Assembly (NCBI GenBank): GCA_003640385.1
Contig: RCAB01000249.1
Location: forward strand, 28,926 to 92,925
Length of the DNA: 64,000 bases
Direction of reading: 5' to 3'
Source of the DNA: Setaria digitata
Taxonomy: Eukaryota > Nematoda > Chromadorea > Rhabditida > Setariidae
Shown: positions 40,501 to 54,500 of the stretch, piece by piece
How the letters are laid out: every line of letters starts with the position of its first letter
Numbering within the stretch: the first letter of the stretch is position 1
Translations under genes and position numbers: made by a program
The notes under the pieces: generated by a model
What the model was told of the DNA's origin: nothing
The model's input: the letters and a program-made list of their open reading frames with translations, nothing else
The model's database searches: none

Positions 40501-43055
40501 TCGAAGACCAGGACAGAAGTCGTCAATCAACTCGCGGAAAAATAAATGATGTCCATCAGCAGTCCCCTTCCCGTTCCTGTCCCCCGTGTCTCCATAAATT
40601 ACATCAGCTTGCCACTTTACCTTCTCCTTCCCTGGTCAAACATCATTTATATTCCTCGAAACTTCCCTCATTTCCCATTTCCATCTATATAAGACATCAA
40701 CAAACTTCCATTCGAGCTCATTTACTATTTTGAAGTGTTTTTCAAATGCCTCACTGCCTCTGTCTATGTGCTAGCCCTTGGCTGCCGAAACAAATTTGAT
40801 CGTTTGATTTACTGAGATACTAAATGAAGGCATCACTTTTTTCTTCCTATACGACACTAATTTCTTTCTCTTTTATTTCTTTCCCACTCCATTCGTTTTA
40901 GATTCACATTTCGACAGATCTGACTAAGATGTAGTGTTTGTAGGTCCTCACTTTTTGCCTTACATATTTCGTTGTTACCTAATTAATTATCACTTCCGCT
41001 TTTTGCTGCTAGACAGGCGAAATGGTATGTATGTATTGCATATAAAGTGGCTAGTAGTAAAAAATGCCATCAGCAAATGGTTCATCTCGATATGATATGT
41101 AGTTGAAATTAGATTTGAATTTCAAAAGTCAACAGTTTTTCCTTTTATATGTGTGTTGTTGTTGCTGTTTATCTTCGCTGCTTCATCAACTTAGGTAATC
41201 CTCAGTACTTTCTCCATTCGTACATATATTCTGCTAAAGGGCTCTGTCACCATGCCATCAACCCCAAGATCTCTTTTTAATTCTTCCGTTATCGTTATTC
41301 AAAACAAGAAATATCGGTAACTATCAATAGGCTGTTTGTAACATTTGGTTCTAAAAATTCCGTATATAGGATTTGAAGAAAGATATGAAAGCAACATAAA
41401 TTAGAATACTAATAATTACCTGATAACCAACAAAAAATAAATGCGACGATCTGATAGGGGATTTGTCAACTACTAATAAAGGTGGGAAATTTATGAATTT
41501 GTATATCTACCCGGCAATTTGTTGATAGTCGACATCATTACACAATAAGTGCTAAGGATTTATTGACAGCCATCTGATAATTAATCAAGGAATCTTGTCA
41601 ATAATATCTTTATAACCGTCTTCCTCATTTTAAGTTTCAAGTAACCGTTGACAAGCTGTTTATAGGATTGACTATTTTAAAATTTTTAATATACTTTTTA
41701 TTGCAGCGATGATGTTGACAAATCATTTAATTCTGCACTTTTTTTTTTATTTTAATTATATATTAAATTTCACATTGACATTATTGCGTGTTGGGAAAAG
41801 ATCAAATAAAGAGAAACAACATGTCCTTCTTGAAAATTACTTAACTTTTAAGATTAATTTTCTTCTATTCTATTTTGACCACTAAGATTTTCATTGATAC
41901 CAATGAATTTACATTTCAATTGGCATTTGTTCTTTCAAAGGTGCTTTATTTTAATTATATTTATTTACGCTTGTTGTACTCTTCACTAACGGCTAAGCCT
42001 TTTTTTCAAATGATTTTTCAACATTTTTTCACTCTCCCTTCTCCGTATCTTCTGACTCATTTCGTTTTTGAAATAGTTAACGATAAAAAAGAAAATGTGA
42101 AAATTGTAAATACATCTCATCAGGAGAAAAGACAACTCATCCAAGATACCACTTTTGATTTTCACACAAATTTCACATGACGCGCTTACTTTTCTCCTTA
42201 TTTTAGTCCCCTCAACCCATTGCACCAATTACTCGCAGAAATTCAGTGAAATTCTGAACTCTTCAATGATCATTATCATCAATCACTCTGAATGTGTTGT
42301 GATGTATTATTCTCTTTCTAATAAGTGACTCAATAGCAAAATATTCCAGCACACCTTCTACGCACACGTCTATTGTTTGCAAACAGGTCTAAACGTCACT
42401 CACGTGAAACACACGCAGACGACTCAGGTACAGCACGACAAAAATAATTTGGAAGCAGTGGTAGAAGTAGGATATGGGGTGAGAGATTTAGCTTGGACAC
42501 TAATCTAATCCACTGCCAATTTTGGTTTATTACTTTTTGTATTCTTATTCTAATCCAAGCAATCGATTTCACATACTTTCTTTCGGAGAGTTCTGAAGAT
42601 GAGAAATTCATCAGAAGCAGATTGCCTCCTCTATTCAGGGAACTATAATAGTGATAGAAATTATATGGTACATCTGTTATGAAGACATCAAACCAGTCTA
42701 TTTAATGATTCTATGGTCTTTCATTGATTTCCAATCCTATTTCACATGATTTTTTTTCAGGTCAAATTTTGTAGAAATTCTAACAATTCGTGTTAATTTT
42801 ATTCAGTAAATATACGAATCCTCTGATCTAATTCAGTTCCAATCGCCTTTCTTGAGAAACGTATTGTCAAGAACGAAGATTCGCTTACATCATAAAGATG
42901 GGATGAAAAGAATTCAAAGAATAAGGAATCTGAATTTCCACAAATAGACAAACTTACTGTGATGCTGATACTCACTTCTGCACTTTCCTCAAGTCATTTC
43001 TAAATGGAAGCATCGAGAAACGAGTCTGCAAATTTCTGATAATGTAGCAAGTGGC

Positions 43056-43108
43056 GTAAAATGGCATGAGGGTAATTCCGGGGTAAAATTGGCATCAGGG
43101 AATTCTGG
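43056..43108. repeat. Imperfect tandem duplication of about 26 bases
   Basis: GTAAAATGGCATGAGGGTAA at 43056 is followed at once by GGTAAAATTGGCATCAGGG at 43082, each running on into an AATTC-TGG or AATTC-CGG end. No coding context. Confidence 0.6.
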
Positions 43109-46100
43109 CTCAAAAAAACCAGTTATCCTTCTCTACTGCACATTTCCCGTTACTGACACTGTTCAACAAACAACTACATCATCATCATTATCCTAGCTGG
43201 AAAGTAGAAATGTTCGGGTTTGGATAGCCGTAATAAAAGAGATAAATGTGCGTACTTTTATGCTTCCTCTTCTTTTGTCAGATGCGCTGTATAATCGCTT
43301 AGAATTTCTCTTGTTTAGTCCCAATTTTGAATTTTATGACCAAAATTTTGTCATCATTCAAACTTCATATCTTTAATTGTGTACCCTTTTTCTTCAGCAG
43401 CTATGCTAGTTCTATTTCTCTCTTTGTTTAGCGGTCCTCAAAGGTTTCTGCCCTTCCATCTTTTGCTTATTAAGCCGTTCGAAATCATTCTATAATTGTT
43501 TCTAAGATAAAGTCAATGGAAGGGTATCGAAAGATATCTACAGGAGACTTGGAGTTTTCAATCTTGCAATAACAAAAGTTTAGCAAGATATTGAGCTGAG
43601 AAAATACTAAAAGCCTTGGTCCTCGTACGCCAGCGACTAAAGAAAAATGTTCGCAACCAGTTAATTGTTGCTTTTTGCTTAGCGTCAGAGTCGCTTTACT
43701 GCTCATTTATAGAAAGTTAATAATAAAAGTGACTTTCTGATATCGAATTGAACTTTGCTCATTGGCACTTGTTTACGTATTTTATCAGTGTATAAGCAAT
43801 CATCTTGGCCGGTGGCTGCCACAGTGTGATAACGTATTAATGTGACGATTGATTTGTTAAGATGGAATGTATCATTTTCAGTAATCAGTACTGCTTACAG
43901 TGTCAATTCTGGATGTTGCTATTGCTCATCATAAAGGGATGACATTCAAGCAGTTCGAAAAAGATAAATCATCGTTTGATGCTTCCAATGATAGTATGTC
44001 TTTTTTCGTATTTTTTAACCGCAACTTTTTAAATTGTCAAGCTTCCTTTTTTTGGAAAATTTAAGTATTTCGAGGAAGAAAAAGGCACATAAATCGACTA
44101 TGTATACCTTTATCAAGTTGTTTTTAAACTGAGATAATCCAAGAAAGGAAAAAAAGTTGAAGATCATTTTTGCACGATTAAATAAGCAGGCAGTCTAGCG
44201 AAAGAAAAATTACAATTTGCTTTGAAGTGAAGTAGACATAAAGTAGAAGTACAATGAAGGAAGAGAAGAGTTAATGGAATATGTGTGGATGGATTCATTA
44301 TAAGCCTATAGCCTAAAGAGAGCCAAAAATACAATGAAGAAAATAATAGAAATGGGAATTTCAGAATTAGTTGGACTGTCGAAATTAAGCTCCATTTTAC
44401 AAAAATTGAGGACCAGGTGAAGCGATAACACTACATTACTCTTGACATTTGTTTCAGTTTTATATATCTTCTCCTGAACAAGACGGTTTTAAAATTCCCC
44501 TGTTTTTGTTTCTTCTAATTTTTAAAATTAAAGTCTCTTTTCCGAACAGTCTGTCATCAGCAGAAGTGCAAATAGGTCATTAAGTGTCTGCCTTAAGCAA
44601 GTTGTTTTTAGAAAGAAATTACCACAGAAGTTTAAGAAAGGGATCAAAGATCACATTTCCAGAATTTGATATGCAATCAGTATAGTGAAAGAAAAACTGG
44701 TTCATAGACTGCCTCTGATTTGACTGAAAAGTCAAATTACACCGGAAGAAGCTGTTCTCCCTTTGCTCTTTCGTTTCAGTTTATTTTGAGAAGCTTTGCA
44801 TTTTACACCTAATATTCTTTCTTGTCTAGTTCTTTCCATCATTTAACTCAAAACTTATTTTTCAAAAAACACTCGAACTTTTCGAAGTTGAACGATTTCA
44901 TAATGAATTAATTGTTCAGCAAATCGAATTCATTCTATATGAACTTAACTTTGATTCAGAGACCAGAAGAATCCTCACCTGCTACAATGATTAGCTTGCT
45001 TGAAAGCTTCTGTAAAGTAACTAAGGCAAAAAGAGAGACATGCAAACGACATAAAATCTCGAGATCCGTGATTTTGTATATCCCATCAGGGGTGATTTAT
45101 AATTACAAGCATCCAGCAAAGAGAATTCACGATTCTGGACATTCCAACAATTGAGATTCGTAATTCCAAACAATCCAGTGGGCTAAATTAGTAATTCTGA
45201 ATATTGCAACAGTAGCTTTTCTTACGTGAAATTCGTACTAAGTTGAGACAAAGTAAAAAATATTGCCTTTTCATTGATATATTGCGATTCGAAGGAATTT
45301 TTAAAGTATTGCAGTTAAAGTACTGCCAAGCTGCACTTGCCGGAGGGAAATACAATCATTTTCTTTTAGCCTTTCTGTTAATTTCATTTGACTGAAACAA
45401 GTTCAGTACTATTAATGATATGTCAAAAAAGATTCGAATATGACTGTTGTCAGTGATAATCAAAGAATGAAATGATTTTTGCTGCAGTATCTTTTCAAAA
45501 TCAAGTCATATGAATTAATCTTTCTCAATTTCTCTCCCCTTTTATTGTCACTCAGTTTATCATTATATGTATAATTCGTGTCTCTGATAAGCTGTTCTCT
45601 GTCATCTCAGCAGTCTTTCTCTATTCCTTATTTTCACAGCAATAAGTCATTCCTTCTCTTTATCATTTTGCAGTGATTATCATTGGCCAGCCTGAAGTTA
45701 AAAGCTTTTATACTGAGCTTTAGATCGAAAATGAAATGAATTTGGCTGTGATGGACATTTATGTGACATTAGAAGTTTAACTAATTTCTTCAAGAGTGCT
45801 GAATGGAATCTCGAAGCAAGTTTAGACTTTCCAAAACAATTCCTAAAAAACTTTTCCTTCTGTCACTATTCATGCCATATTGCAAGCGATTAACTCTTAT
45901 CACAACAAAGTCTTGTGGAGAAGGGAAAAGTGTTGACTTGCAAAGAAACCGAGCGTCGAACCGCAAGGGTTCTTCCGTCCTTCTATTGATTTGCCGACAA
46001 TTAAAATCATTTTTTCATCGTCGCCCGTCGCGTTATTGTAGAGCTCTGTCATAAGCATGCACGCACAGACACAGACACGTGTACGGGTGACATCAGGTGC

Positions 46101-46513
46101 GGGAAGCAGGAGCCCGGTAAGGTTTCGCGGTAACCTGTTATCACCCATCCATCGCAATTGATAAAATTGTCGAGTTTTGTTCATTACTTTCGCCATTTCT
46201 GTTTCTCTCTCTTTCTGCATTTTCCCGCCTATGTTTTCGCTTTCTTCGTCTGAATTCTGAGGTAATTTAAATAAAATGATATGTCACAGATTATATGGCA
46301 AAGAAAGAAAAAACTTTAGGAAGAGATGAAAATTCAGGAGAAAAGGATTGGTTCAGGGAAAGATGAATTTGGGGAAAAAATTCGGGAAAAAGGCCAGAAT
46401 ACTTGAAGTTGTATTCAGCACCCTATCACATAACCACTGTATCCTCACTTCACTGCTTGAATTAAATATAATTTAAACAGTGAAAGATAACAGTCTGATA
46501 TCTTTATCATTCC

Positions 46514-49500
46514 ATGCAAGAAACACTATCAGTGTCAGTGAGTGCAACTGCTGTGCCTTTATCACAATCATCTTCAATTTTAGAAACAACGAAAACGATT
46601 GAGCGTTGTGCTGTTTGCGGTGACTTAGCAACTGGCTTTCACTACGAAGTTGCCAGCTGCAATGGATGGTAAGCAAGTTACATCAAGTTAGCTTTCTCAT
46701 CCAACTGAGCAGGTAGAAATGCATCGTACCTTCATGTTCCACTGATGCTGATAGCCGTGGTGGAAGTAAATGGTTAATGAATTCACAATTAATTATTTAA
46801 TAAACCATTTAAGGAATTAAGCTAACTTCGGATGGCTCGTGAATATTTCTCAGCTGTTAGTGCCAGTACTAGTGGTCTTATTTACTTTGTAGTTTGATGT
46901 TGTTGGTGCATCCTTATCCGTTGAAGAATTTTCCATTTGGAAGTGTCATTCAGCTTTCATTGTAAAAAGAGTGAAATAATCGGTTATGAAACAAAATACA
47001 GCGAATGAATATTTATGATGAGTTTAAAAAGTTGTGACTCAATTTGATATCACTAATTTATTAACATAATTCTGAAAGCAAAAACGTTCTTGCCTACTGT
47101 ATGTTTGGATAAAATGATAAAAAAGATAAAGTGGAAAAGTTAGAGGTTCAGCACAGTTCATTTAAATAAATGAAATAGCAGAGAGCAGTTATTGAAATTC
47201 AATATCCTTAGATTTATTTTCAGCAAAACATTCTTCCGACGTACTCTGGTCTCTAATCGGACTTATAAATGTCACAAAAATGGTAACTGCACATTTGATA
47301 AAGGTAGATGGATTCATTCAGCTTCCTCTATATGCTTAAATGAATTCTAATATTTGTGCGTAGCTTCTTCATTAGTCACATCTGAATCTGTCAGCATCTG
47401 AATCACTTTTTCAAGAAATTACATCCATTTCGTGAAGGGTTAATTATGAGAAATTTCTTAGACTCAGAATGGTTGGTCACGTTGTAGTCATCAGGGAAAT
47501 TGATAACATTCTTAATAGTACCTAATGTAACTAATTGCCTTCCAAATTATTTCTTTTTTTTTGTTCAGTAATTAAAATAAAAATAAATTGATAATTGAAA
47601 TTATTGTGTGACACTGTCTTATTAAATGTATTCAAATTCGATGAATTTTCGGAAATTAGTTATTTCTCTTAAAAACAGGCTTTTTACTAGTTTGCAATTT
47701 TAGCCTAAATTTGAAAATAAAGGAAAAAAGTCATAATAGAAGCGAAAGACGGGCAACGTTTTTAATATCTTAAAATTTGTTTTGACTTCGTTTCATATTA
47801 TTTCAATTTTTGAATTTTAGAATTAAATCAGATTTAATGTCAAACATTTAGATATGAGATGTGCATGTCGAGCCTGCAGGTTTGATAAATGTGTAGCAGT
47901 TGGTATGAATCCAAAAGGTTCTTTTTTTTATTCCACTTTATATAAATATGAATCTCATATATTAGTTATCATCTTCAATCCTCAGTATCGATGACCTCTG
48001 AACTCCAATGAGTGCTGTGAAAGGTGTGGCTCAACATTTTTTTTTTTGTGATATTTTTAAATTTCAGCAATTCAGTGTAATCGTACTGGGCGGTTATCAT
48101 CACCAATTTCATCTACCTCATCATCATATCCTTCCCTTGAATCTGATATACCTCAACAACAGTTTTCAACTTCAAATATGGAAAAAGAACTCTACTGTCT
48201 ACTTCCTCAAACTACAGAATCTAAACTACAGAGTCATAAACGATCGTCATCAAGTCCAGACAGTGAATCAACGTCCAAACGAGCATACACTATCTCCGCA
48301 CTTCTTGATTTCCCGAAATCTGAAGACATATCTACTGCAGATGAGAATTCTAGGTAAATATCTTTTGAATATTCAGAAAATTTCGATCATAGCAGACTTA
48401 TCAGCAGTTAATTGTAATTCATCCGATTTCGTTTGCAATCACTGCTGCATTTTATTGTGTCATCAGATTACCCCAGGAATCAGAATCAACTGCTGAATGG
48501 GATGGATTGAACAACATCCATACCATAGTTGAAGGGTACTTCTTAAGGTGACATTTGCCAGCGTTCATAAAGTCAGAGCAGAAATGCTTGGAAAATGATA
48601 TTCCATCCTTCAGCAAAAAAGTTTTCGGGATTGATAAGTCATTTTGAATTAACGGATTGAAAGATAAAAAGGATAATAAGGAGAAATGTTAAGAGTACGA
48701 AAAGAAGTCAAATTGGAAAGTAATTTTGGTTATTTCTAGATTCAGATGTTCAAGGACAAATGTATTACCATCGTCGACCACTAATACTATTATGTCCAGT
48801 ATTCATGGCACCATCCGAAAGCAGTGCTCCATCTCGGAGAAGCATGAAAGAGTTGGTCATCGGATTCTTTACGAACGAATATTTTCTGATGCTTTTGAAA
48901 GTGATAAGTACTTGAATCATTTTAAATTAATCTTTTAGTATTTGGTTGCTGTTTTTATTTTAAGATAAATATGAAGGAGTTCTAGACTTTCGTCAAAACT
49001 ATCCGAAAATCTTTGCTTTACAGTTGATCTCTCATCTTATTCGTGCCCAAGAGATTATCAATGAAGTATTAGATCCGGGAAAATGTGATACTTCCATTTC
49101 AATGCTTGACTTACTAACGCGACCATCTATCATTGCTGCTACATTACCGGTTAGCAATGCTGATGATAACGTAAGTCTTACGTCTTTTATTTTATGTGTT
49201 GCAAAAACTTCATATTGTAAAAAAATTTGCTGAAGCTCATCAAAATACCACAACAAAGGAACTTCCTTTCTCGACTCCATCAGGCTGAGGAATTCATTAT
49301 GGCAAGCTTTTCTTTTAAAGCTTTCGATGAATTTGCAATTCCCTCGCACAATACGCAACTTTCTAGTAAGCAATATTTAGCCGCCAAAACAGTACAACAA
49401 TGAACCGGGAGCAGTACTGAATCAGAAGTTGGAGATTACAGTCGAGTATGCTAAAACATTTGAGTCTTTCCAATGGATGCCTATTCAGGATAAGGTTTCT

Positions 49501-50599
49501 TCATTTCATCCAAAGTTTTCATTCAAATTCGTATCATTTCTTATGCCCTATCCTTATTCACCCGTACTGAAATAACTGTTACAGGTATTACTACTGCGAG
49601 ATGTTGTATTTGTATTGATCTTGCTAGAATCTGCTTATAAAAGCTCTATCTCAAAAAGTGCTGCTGTGTTAAACCATAGAAATCAAAAAGAAAAACAGTA
49701 AGTTCCCTTTCTTACCTCACTGTCGAAATAAAAAATTGAAACTTGGCAATACTTAGACTAAAGCTCAACCGTTCTTCCTTTCATTTTATAATTTAATAGA
49801 TCAATGGAGGAGAATATTGGCATGTCCATGATAATAGAAAGTTTTAACAGAGCCAAGCTTGATAAGAAGGAGTTTTTGTTGCTCAAAGCGATCGCTTTTA
49901 TGCACTCTGGTAAGTTTTAACACAGAAATAGTTCAAATCTTAACTACTTACTTACTTCTACTTAAAATCTGTCAGCAATACATCAAAGTGAATTTAAATT
50001 GCTAAGCCTTAGTCTACCAAACTTTTTCAATCGAATTCTTCAAGTGTCACCAATCCTCAAATGTCATACGAACTAGAGAAAGTTTGCCTACCATAATCCT
50101 AATTTCGATCAAATTCTGCAGCATCAGCTCTTTTTTCGGAAAATTGTTGCTTTTGTATTGTTTACCACAAGTTTACTACCAACTCTTCTTTTTATGTCCC
50201 TTTCCTACCTCACAAATTCGAGTGTACTTTATGATTTTTCCAGAATGTTCCGGTTTGTCACCGAACAGTTACAGGGAACTCTCATGTCAACGGCAACTTA
50301 TTTTGGATACATTATTTAATTATATGATGTCAAGGTACACTCTACCGATTCCTAAAGCTTGAAATCTTTGAAAAAAAAAAAAAAAAAAGCTTTTCATTTG
50401 TAATCAAATTTCGAACATCGGACTTAGACACTATTGCAGACATGAAAAACATGGCCCCGTACGTTTCGGTCATGCTTTGTCGGTATTGTGGTCCGTATAT
50501 GAAGCTACAAATTCCTATGTAGAGAGCTTAATGGATATGGATTTAAAGCCACTCACCACAGAGCTACTTGCTAATAAATTGCCAGAACTTCTCACATGA
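46514..50599 (+). CDS. Nuclear hormone receptor, nematode-type
   Basis: Twelve phase-consistent exons give 540 residues: 46514-46668, 47224-47303, 47852-47917, 48068-48353, 48467-48535, 48740-48900, 48965-49170, 49381-49494, 49585-49697, 49800-49909, 50244-50334, 50428-50599. The DNA-binding domain starts at C32. Finger 1 is C-x2-C-x13-C-x2-C (CAVCGD...CNGC) with P-box CNGCK and TFFRRT. Finger 2 is C-x5-C-x9-C-x2-C, ending CRFDKCVAVGMNP. A Ser/Thr-rich hinge of about 150 residues follows. The ligand-binding domain has the family helix-3 region VEYAKTFESFQWMPIQDK and runs to the C terminus, LPELLT. It should act in the nucleus as a ligand-regulated or orphan transcription factor. P-box and divergence suggest the large HNF4-derived nematode set; I cannot name the orthologue. 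Exons 5-6 of the hinge are supported only by phase. Confidence 0.85.
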
Positions 50600-50765
50600 T
50601 ATGTACATGTTGTATATGAATCTGTTTCATTAATTTCTTGTATTTTATTGACGCGAGAAATACCCAACTGAATTTACTTTGTGAAACCTCGCAAACCTGC
50701 TAAATCACTAAAAAGAATTTCTACGCAATTTAATTAACTCTGTAAATGATGCATGGTAACTAGGC

Positions 50766-50771
50766 AATAAA
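50766..50771 (+). terminator. Poly(A) signal of the nuclear receptor gene
   Basis: AATAAA lies about 165 bases after the receptor stop codon and is followed by a T-rich stretch. Confidence 0.55.
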
Positions 50772-51547
50772 GTTTTCTTTCTACAGATAACATGTCTTTA
50801 AATTTGTATAAAGCTTATTGCATCATATCGTTTTTAGAATTGGAGTGGCACAACGCATCACCGTATTTTCATGGTGAATAAAACTTTTGTTGGTTGACTA
50901 ACTAGGAAGTGTACTCCTGAAAAAAGCGTAGACAGCACCTCCTATGCGGTTATCACGAAAGATGAGATTAAGTATTTTGATGATCAGAATGTCTAATTTT
51001 CGACAAATCAGCAGGATCTGGAGCAGCTTCCTAGTTTTTTAGTTAAACAAAATCCAAAATAGACTTAAAGTTTTCATTTCGCCTTCTTCCTCTCCTAACA
51101 CTAAAAATAATTAAAAAAAATCAACCTTAATAGAAGAATTTATCACAAGCCAAAATCATCAAAGATTTTTAATACCGCAACAGAAACACCATAACAAGAA
51201 AAAGAAAAGAGTGCGGAAATAATGAATCATAATAAATCGACCTCGACCATAATAACTAAAATTCTGATAAAATCAGTCATTTTCATTAGCATTACTGAAG
51301 TTATCTGAAAAACGTAAAAGGATGCAAGAAAATGGATCATTGAACTGCCTCATTCATCAACTTGCGCAAAAATTTCATGCATATCGTAAACTGAAGAGTT
51401 TGTGGGACAGTTTAATATCCACAGTGGGGAATGTTCTAATTCCAGGCTTTATGATAGAAAAAACAACAAACTGAATTAAACAAAAAGTTTAGTCTTAAAA
51501 AAATCACTTAAATTTTATACACTAAATACTTCGAAAAATCGAAAAAT

Positions 51548-51553
51548 TTTATT
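51548..51553 (-). terminator. Poly(A) signal of the FAF2 gene
   Basis: AATAAA on the minus strand lies 40 bases beyond the FAF2 stop (51593-51595). Confidence 0.55.
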
Positions 51554-51592
51554 TGAAAAGTTGAAGTGAATTACTCGGAAAAGCGATGGTAC

Positions 51593-54500
51593 CTACGCGT
51601 CATTATCTTGCACTAAAACAACTACTGATTTTTCAAAACCGCAGTCCTGAAATGTCGGAATATTAGGCGGATCCTGCACTGTTCCAAATTCACGATACCA
51701 TTCGGGTGCACAATTGAGCTGTTTTCTCGGATAACTTGAGAGTAGAGTAAAATTTGGGGGGCAATTCTCGTGAGCCAAGGTTGCGTTGAACAACAACTAC
51801 AAAGAGAGAAAACTAAAGATACACATGGACAATTAATAAGCTTCCACATAAGTGAAAAGAAACTACAAACCCATGCAGGAAACATAAATCATAGCTGTGA
51901 GAGAAATCAAAGTATAAATAATATGCTCCCTAGTGTTAAGAACAATAGGCCAATGTATAAGAGCTACATTCTAAAACGGAATGCTGCAGTCAGCTGTTTA
52001 GAATAGTATGCTATATCAGATGGATTTTCAATAATTAATCAACAGAACTCCACTTCGTAAAACAATCAACATTTTGGGAATATTTTTATAATAAAAGTAA
52101 CGCATTTAATTACAAGTTATAAATTAAAGAACGTTTGAAAAAAGGTAACCTCAAGACTATTTGTGATATCAAACCGCCTTTCAAAGCGTTCGCCATTTGG
52201 AAATCGTACACTTACTCGAATACAGTTCGGTGCTTCTGATTCCGGTGGCAATTCATTTGCTAGTTTCATTCTGAGAGCATGTAATTTCTAAAAAGGTAAT
52301 TACATGTAATAATATCTTAAAAAAATTACATTTTTTTCAGATAAAATTAAATTTAGTTAAAGCCAAATCAGATACCTTTCATACACAGTAATTGCCCTTA
52401 CTCTGAGGTCGAACCACTAAACCATTACACGTTACTAAATAACTTTTGCTGTATTTTAATACTTATTTTGTATCAAAGCCAAGAATAGAATTCTCCAAGA
52501 AAACCCACAGGTGATGCATGCAAATGAGCAATCGTCCCAACAACTAATCATCACAGTGAATAATTCTACTACACAGTAAGAACAATATCAGAACATTCGC
52601 CTCCATAAATTCTTCTTGATTTTGGAGAAATGTACAACTGATTACAAATCAAAAACAATACTTCGAAGTTAATGGAGTGAGAGCCCCTACTCATTTTTCC
52701 TATTTTTAATAATAATCAAGATAGAAATTACGAAGGGCTATGTGGAAGCTATCAATAATATTACAGCTGTATGAAAACCACATGACTAGTAAAAGTCCTA
52801 AAGTTAATGGCAGTTGCTGATAAAATAAAAACGAAATGAAATTACTTCTTTCTTCTCTTGTTCTTTTTTTCGCTCTTCCGCCTCCTTCATTTCAGCTATT
52901 TTCCGTTCACTTTCAACTCGTCTTCTCTCATTTAGACGTGCACGATCAGCTGCTAAGCTACGCTGATAATCTGATTCCTGTTCACGCAGAATGCGATTGT
53001 TCACTTCACGTTGATGTCTAATAACGATACATGACATAACAGCTCACATTAAATAATTTTATCTACGGAAAATCTAATAAAAATTCAAGAATTATACCTT
53101 TCATTCCTTATAGCCTCCAAATAGCTGTGGTTTTCATCGATCACTGTTTGAATAGTGAAAAGCATCGGCTCAAGTTCATATTCGCCTTCTAATCGTAAAA
53201 CCTGCAATAAGAACTGTTAAAAGGTTCGGAAACTTATAAACATAATTTCTTTAAAATTAATCCTCAGTTATTCATGCAACAATGAACTGGATTATAGAAA
53301 TAGAATTAAACAGCTAAACTGCAGCAACTGAAAAATTAATGAATGAATGTGTAAACACTCATATATCCGATCAACATATGTGGATACATACTAAATCGAC
53401 ATGATTCTACCACAGAAGTATTGTTTACAAAGTATAGACAAAGAAAAGCGACAAATATTAAAAACATGTATTGCGGTAACTAAGCTTTAATTCTATGAGT
53501 TTTTGAACTTACTAGAACCATTCGTGTCTCGCGCATACATAATAAACCGAGAAATGGATAAGTGTTTTCCCGCAGAGCCATAGAAACTGCAAGATTAGGG
53601 TTGGTAAATAAAAAAATATTTGGAAAAAATAAAAAAAGCTCCAAAATATCATCAGGGTATCATAAATCTATACAGTGGAGATTCCTTTCATGACAATCCA
53701 GCAACTAAATCAGTATAAAGCTATTTAAATAAATTTTAAAGCGCCAAATATACTAGCTGAGGAAAGATTTGATAATTTCCATGAAGGGATCACATCATAA
53801 GAAAATCAGTTTATATCACCTTTATAACCTTCCTGACTGCGAACAGATATACCCCATAGAAGAATTTCATTCCGATCCAAAAACTGTTTCATTTGATAAC
53901 TGAGTAGTGTTTCGCGGACAAAACGTTCACAAGATTCATGCGATGGATTATGCAAATAAACAATCATGAAACGCAGTGAATTTTTGCATTCGTTTATAGC
54001 CTGAAAATATGCTGTCCATCTTTTCAAACACTGATCATAATCAATCTCAACAAATCCTTGAACTATTAAACCCATTCTGTGCAGCGGGCTGACAAAAAAA
54101 TTTCTTCTGCGCTGTATGCGTTCCTTTTCTTTGGAAACTATTTTCATTTACGTCCAAGAATCGTAAAAACACTGGGAAAAAATTAAGAATATTTTCAAAT
54201 TTTTCTAATAACAACTCACATCATCGTATGATCCACTGAAGAATTGAATCCCATTAATAGAATCACCAAAACGAGAATTAAATTCGTCAATAAAATTTCG
54301 TACATCACCTCTAGAATCAGCAACTGCCAGTGGCGGCGCTCGAAATAAGGACCCTTAACAGTAATAATTATATTATCCTGAAATTATTGAATAATACATG
54401 TTCTAGAAATTTTTTTAGCATTCGAGAAGACAAATAATAAATGAAATCGTCAAAAGGAAAAGCAAAAAAGAAGAAAGTATCTACAAACATAACATCTTTT

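Larger units (their letters stand above)
33057..46513. other. 13.4 kb interval with no supported gene
   Basis: This lies between the MH2 gene and the nuclear receptor, both on the plus strand. Open frames here are short and lack paired splice signals. GC-richer islands near 34310-34470, 37930-38330 and 40540-40700 stand out and could be promoters, enhancers or non-coding transcripts. An acceptor-bounded 30-residue frame at 38175-38267 is the best exon-like piece, but nothing joins to it. Small repeats are an AT array (37508-37571), a near-repeat at 34884-34941 and a tandem near-duplicate at 43056-43108. Confidence 0.55.
50600..51592. other. Convergent 3' interval between the receptor and FAF2 genes
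   Basis: About 1 kb of AT-rich DNA holds the 3' UTRs of the receptor (plus) and FAF2 (minus). Nothing else is supported. Confidence 0.6.

Noticed and set aside
45803..46220. Overlapping open frames on both strands upstream of the receptor
   Set aside because: They lack splice context and recognisable motifs, and their composition fits promoter or UTR sequence.
48008..48496. 162-codon plus-strand frame
   Set aside because: It is a shifted reading of receptor hinge exon 4. The true frame is fixed by the upstream zinc-finger exons and the phase of the 48353 donor.
49235..49402. Extra receptor exon reading LIKIPQQRNFLSRLHQ
   Set aside because: It ends in a stop, and its only good donor (49365) would leave an intron of about 15 bases before the real acceptor at 49380. 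Skipping it keeps phase 0 on both sides.
54001..54147. N-terminal part of the long minus-strand frame at 53806-54147 as FAF2 coding sequence
   Set aside because: FAF2 homology joins GSYDD directly to AINECK. A TTTTCAG acceptor at 54001 and a GTGAGT donor at 54219 frame this stretch as intron.
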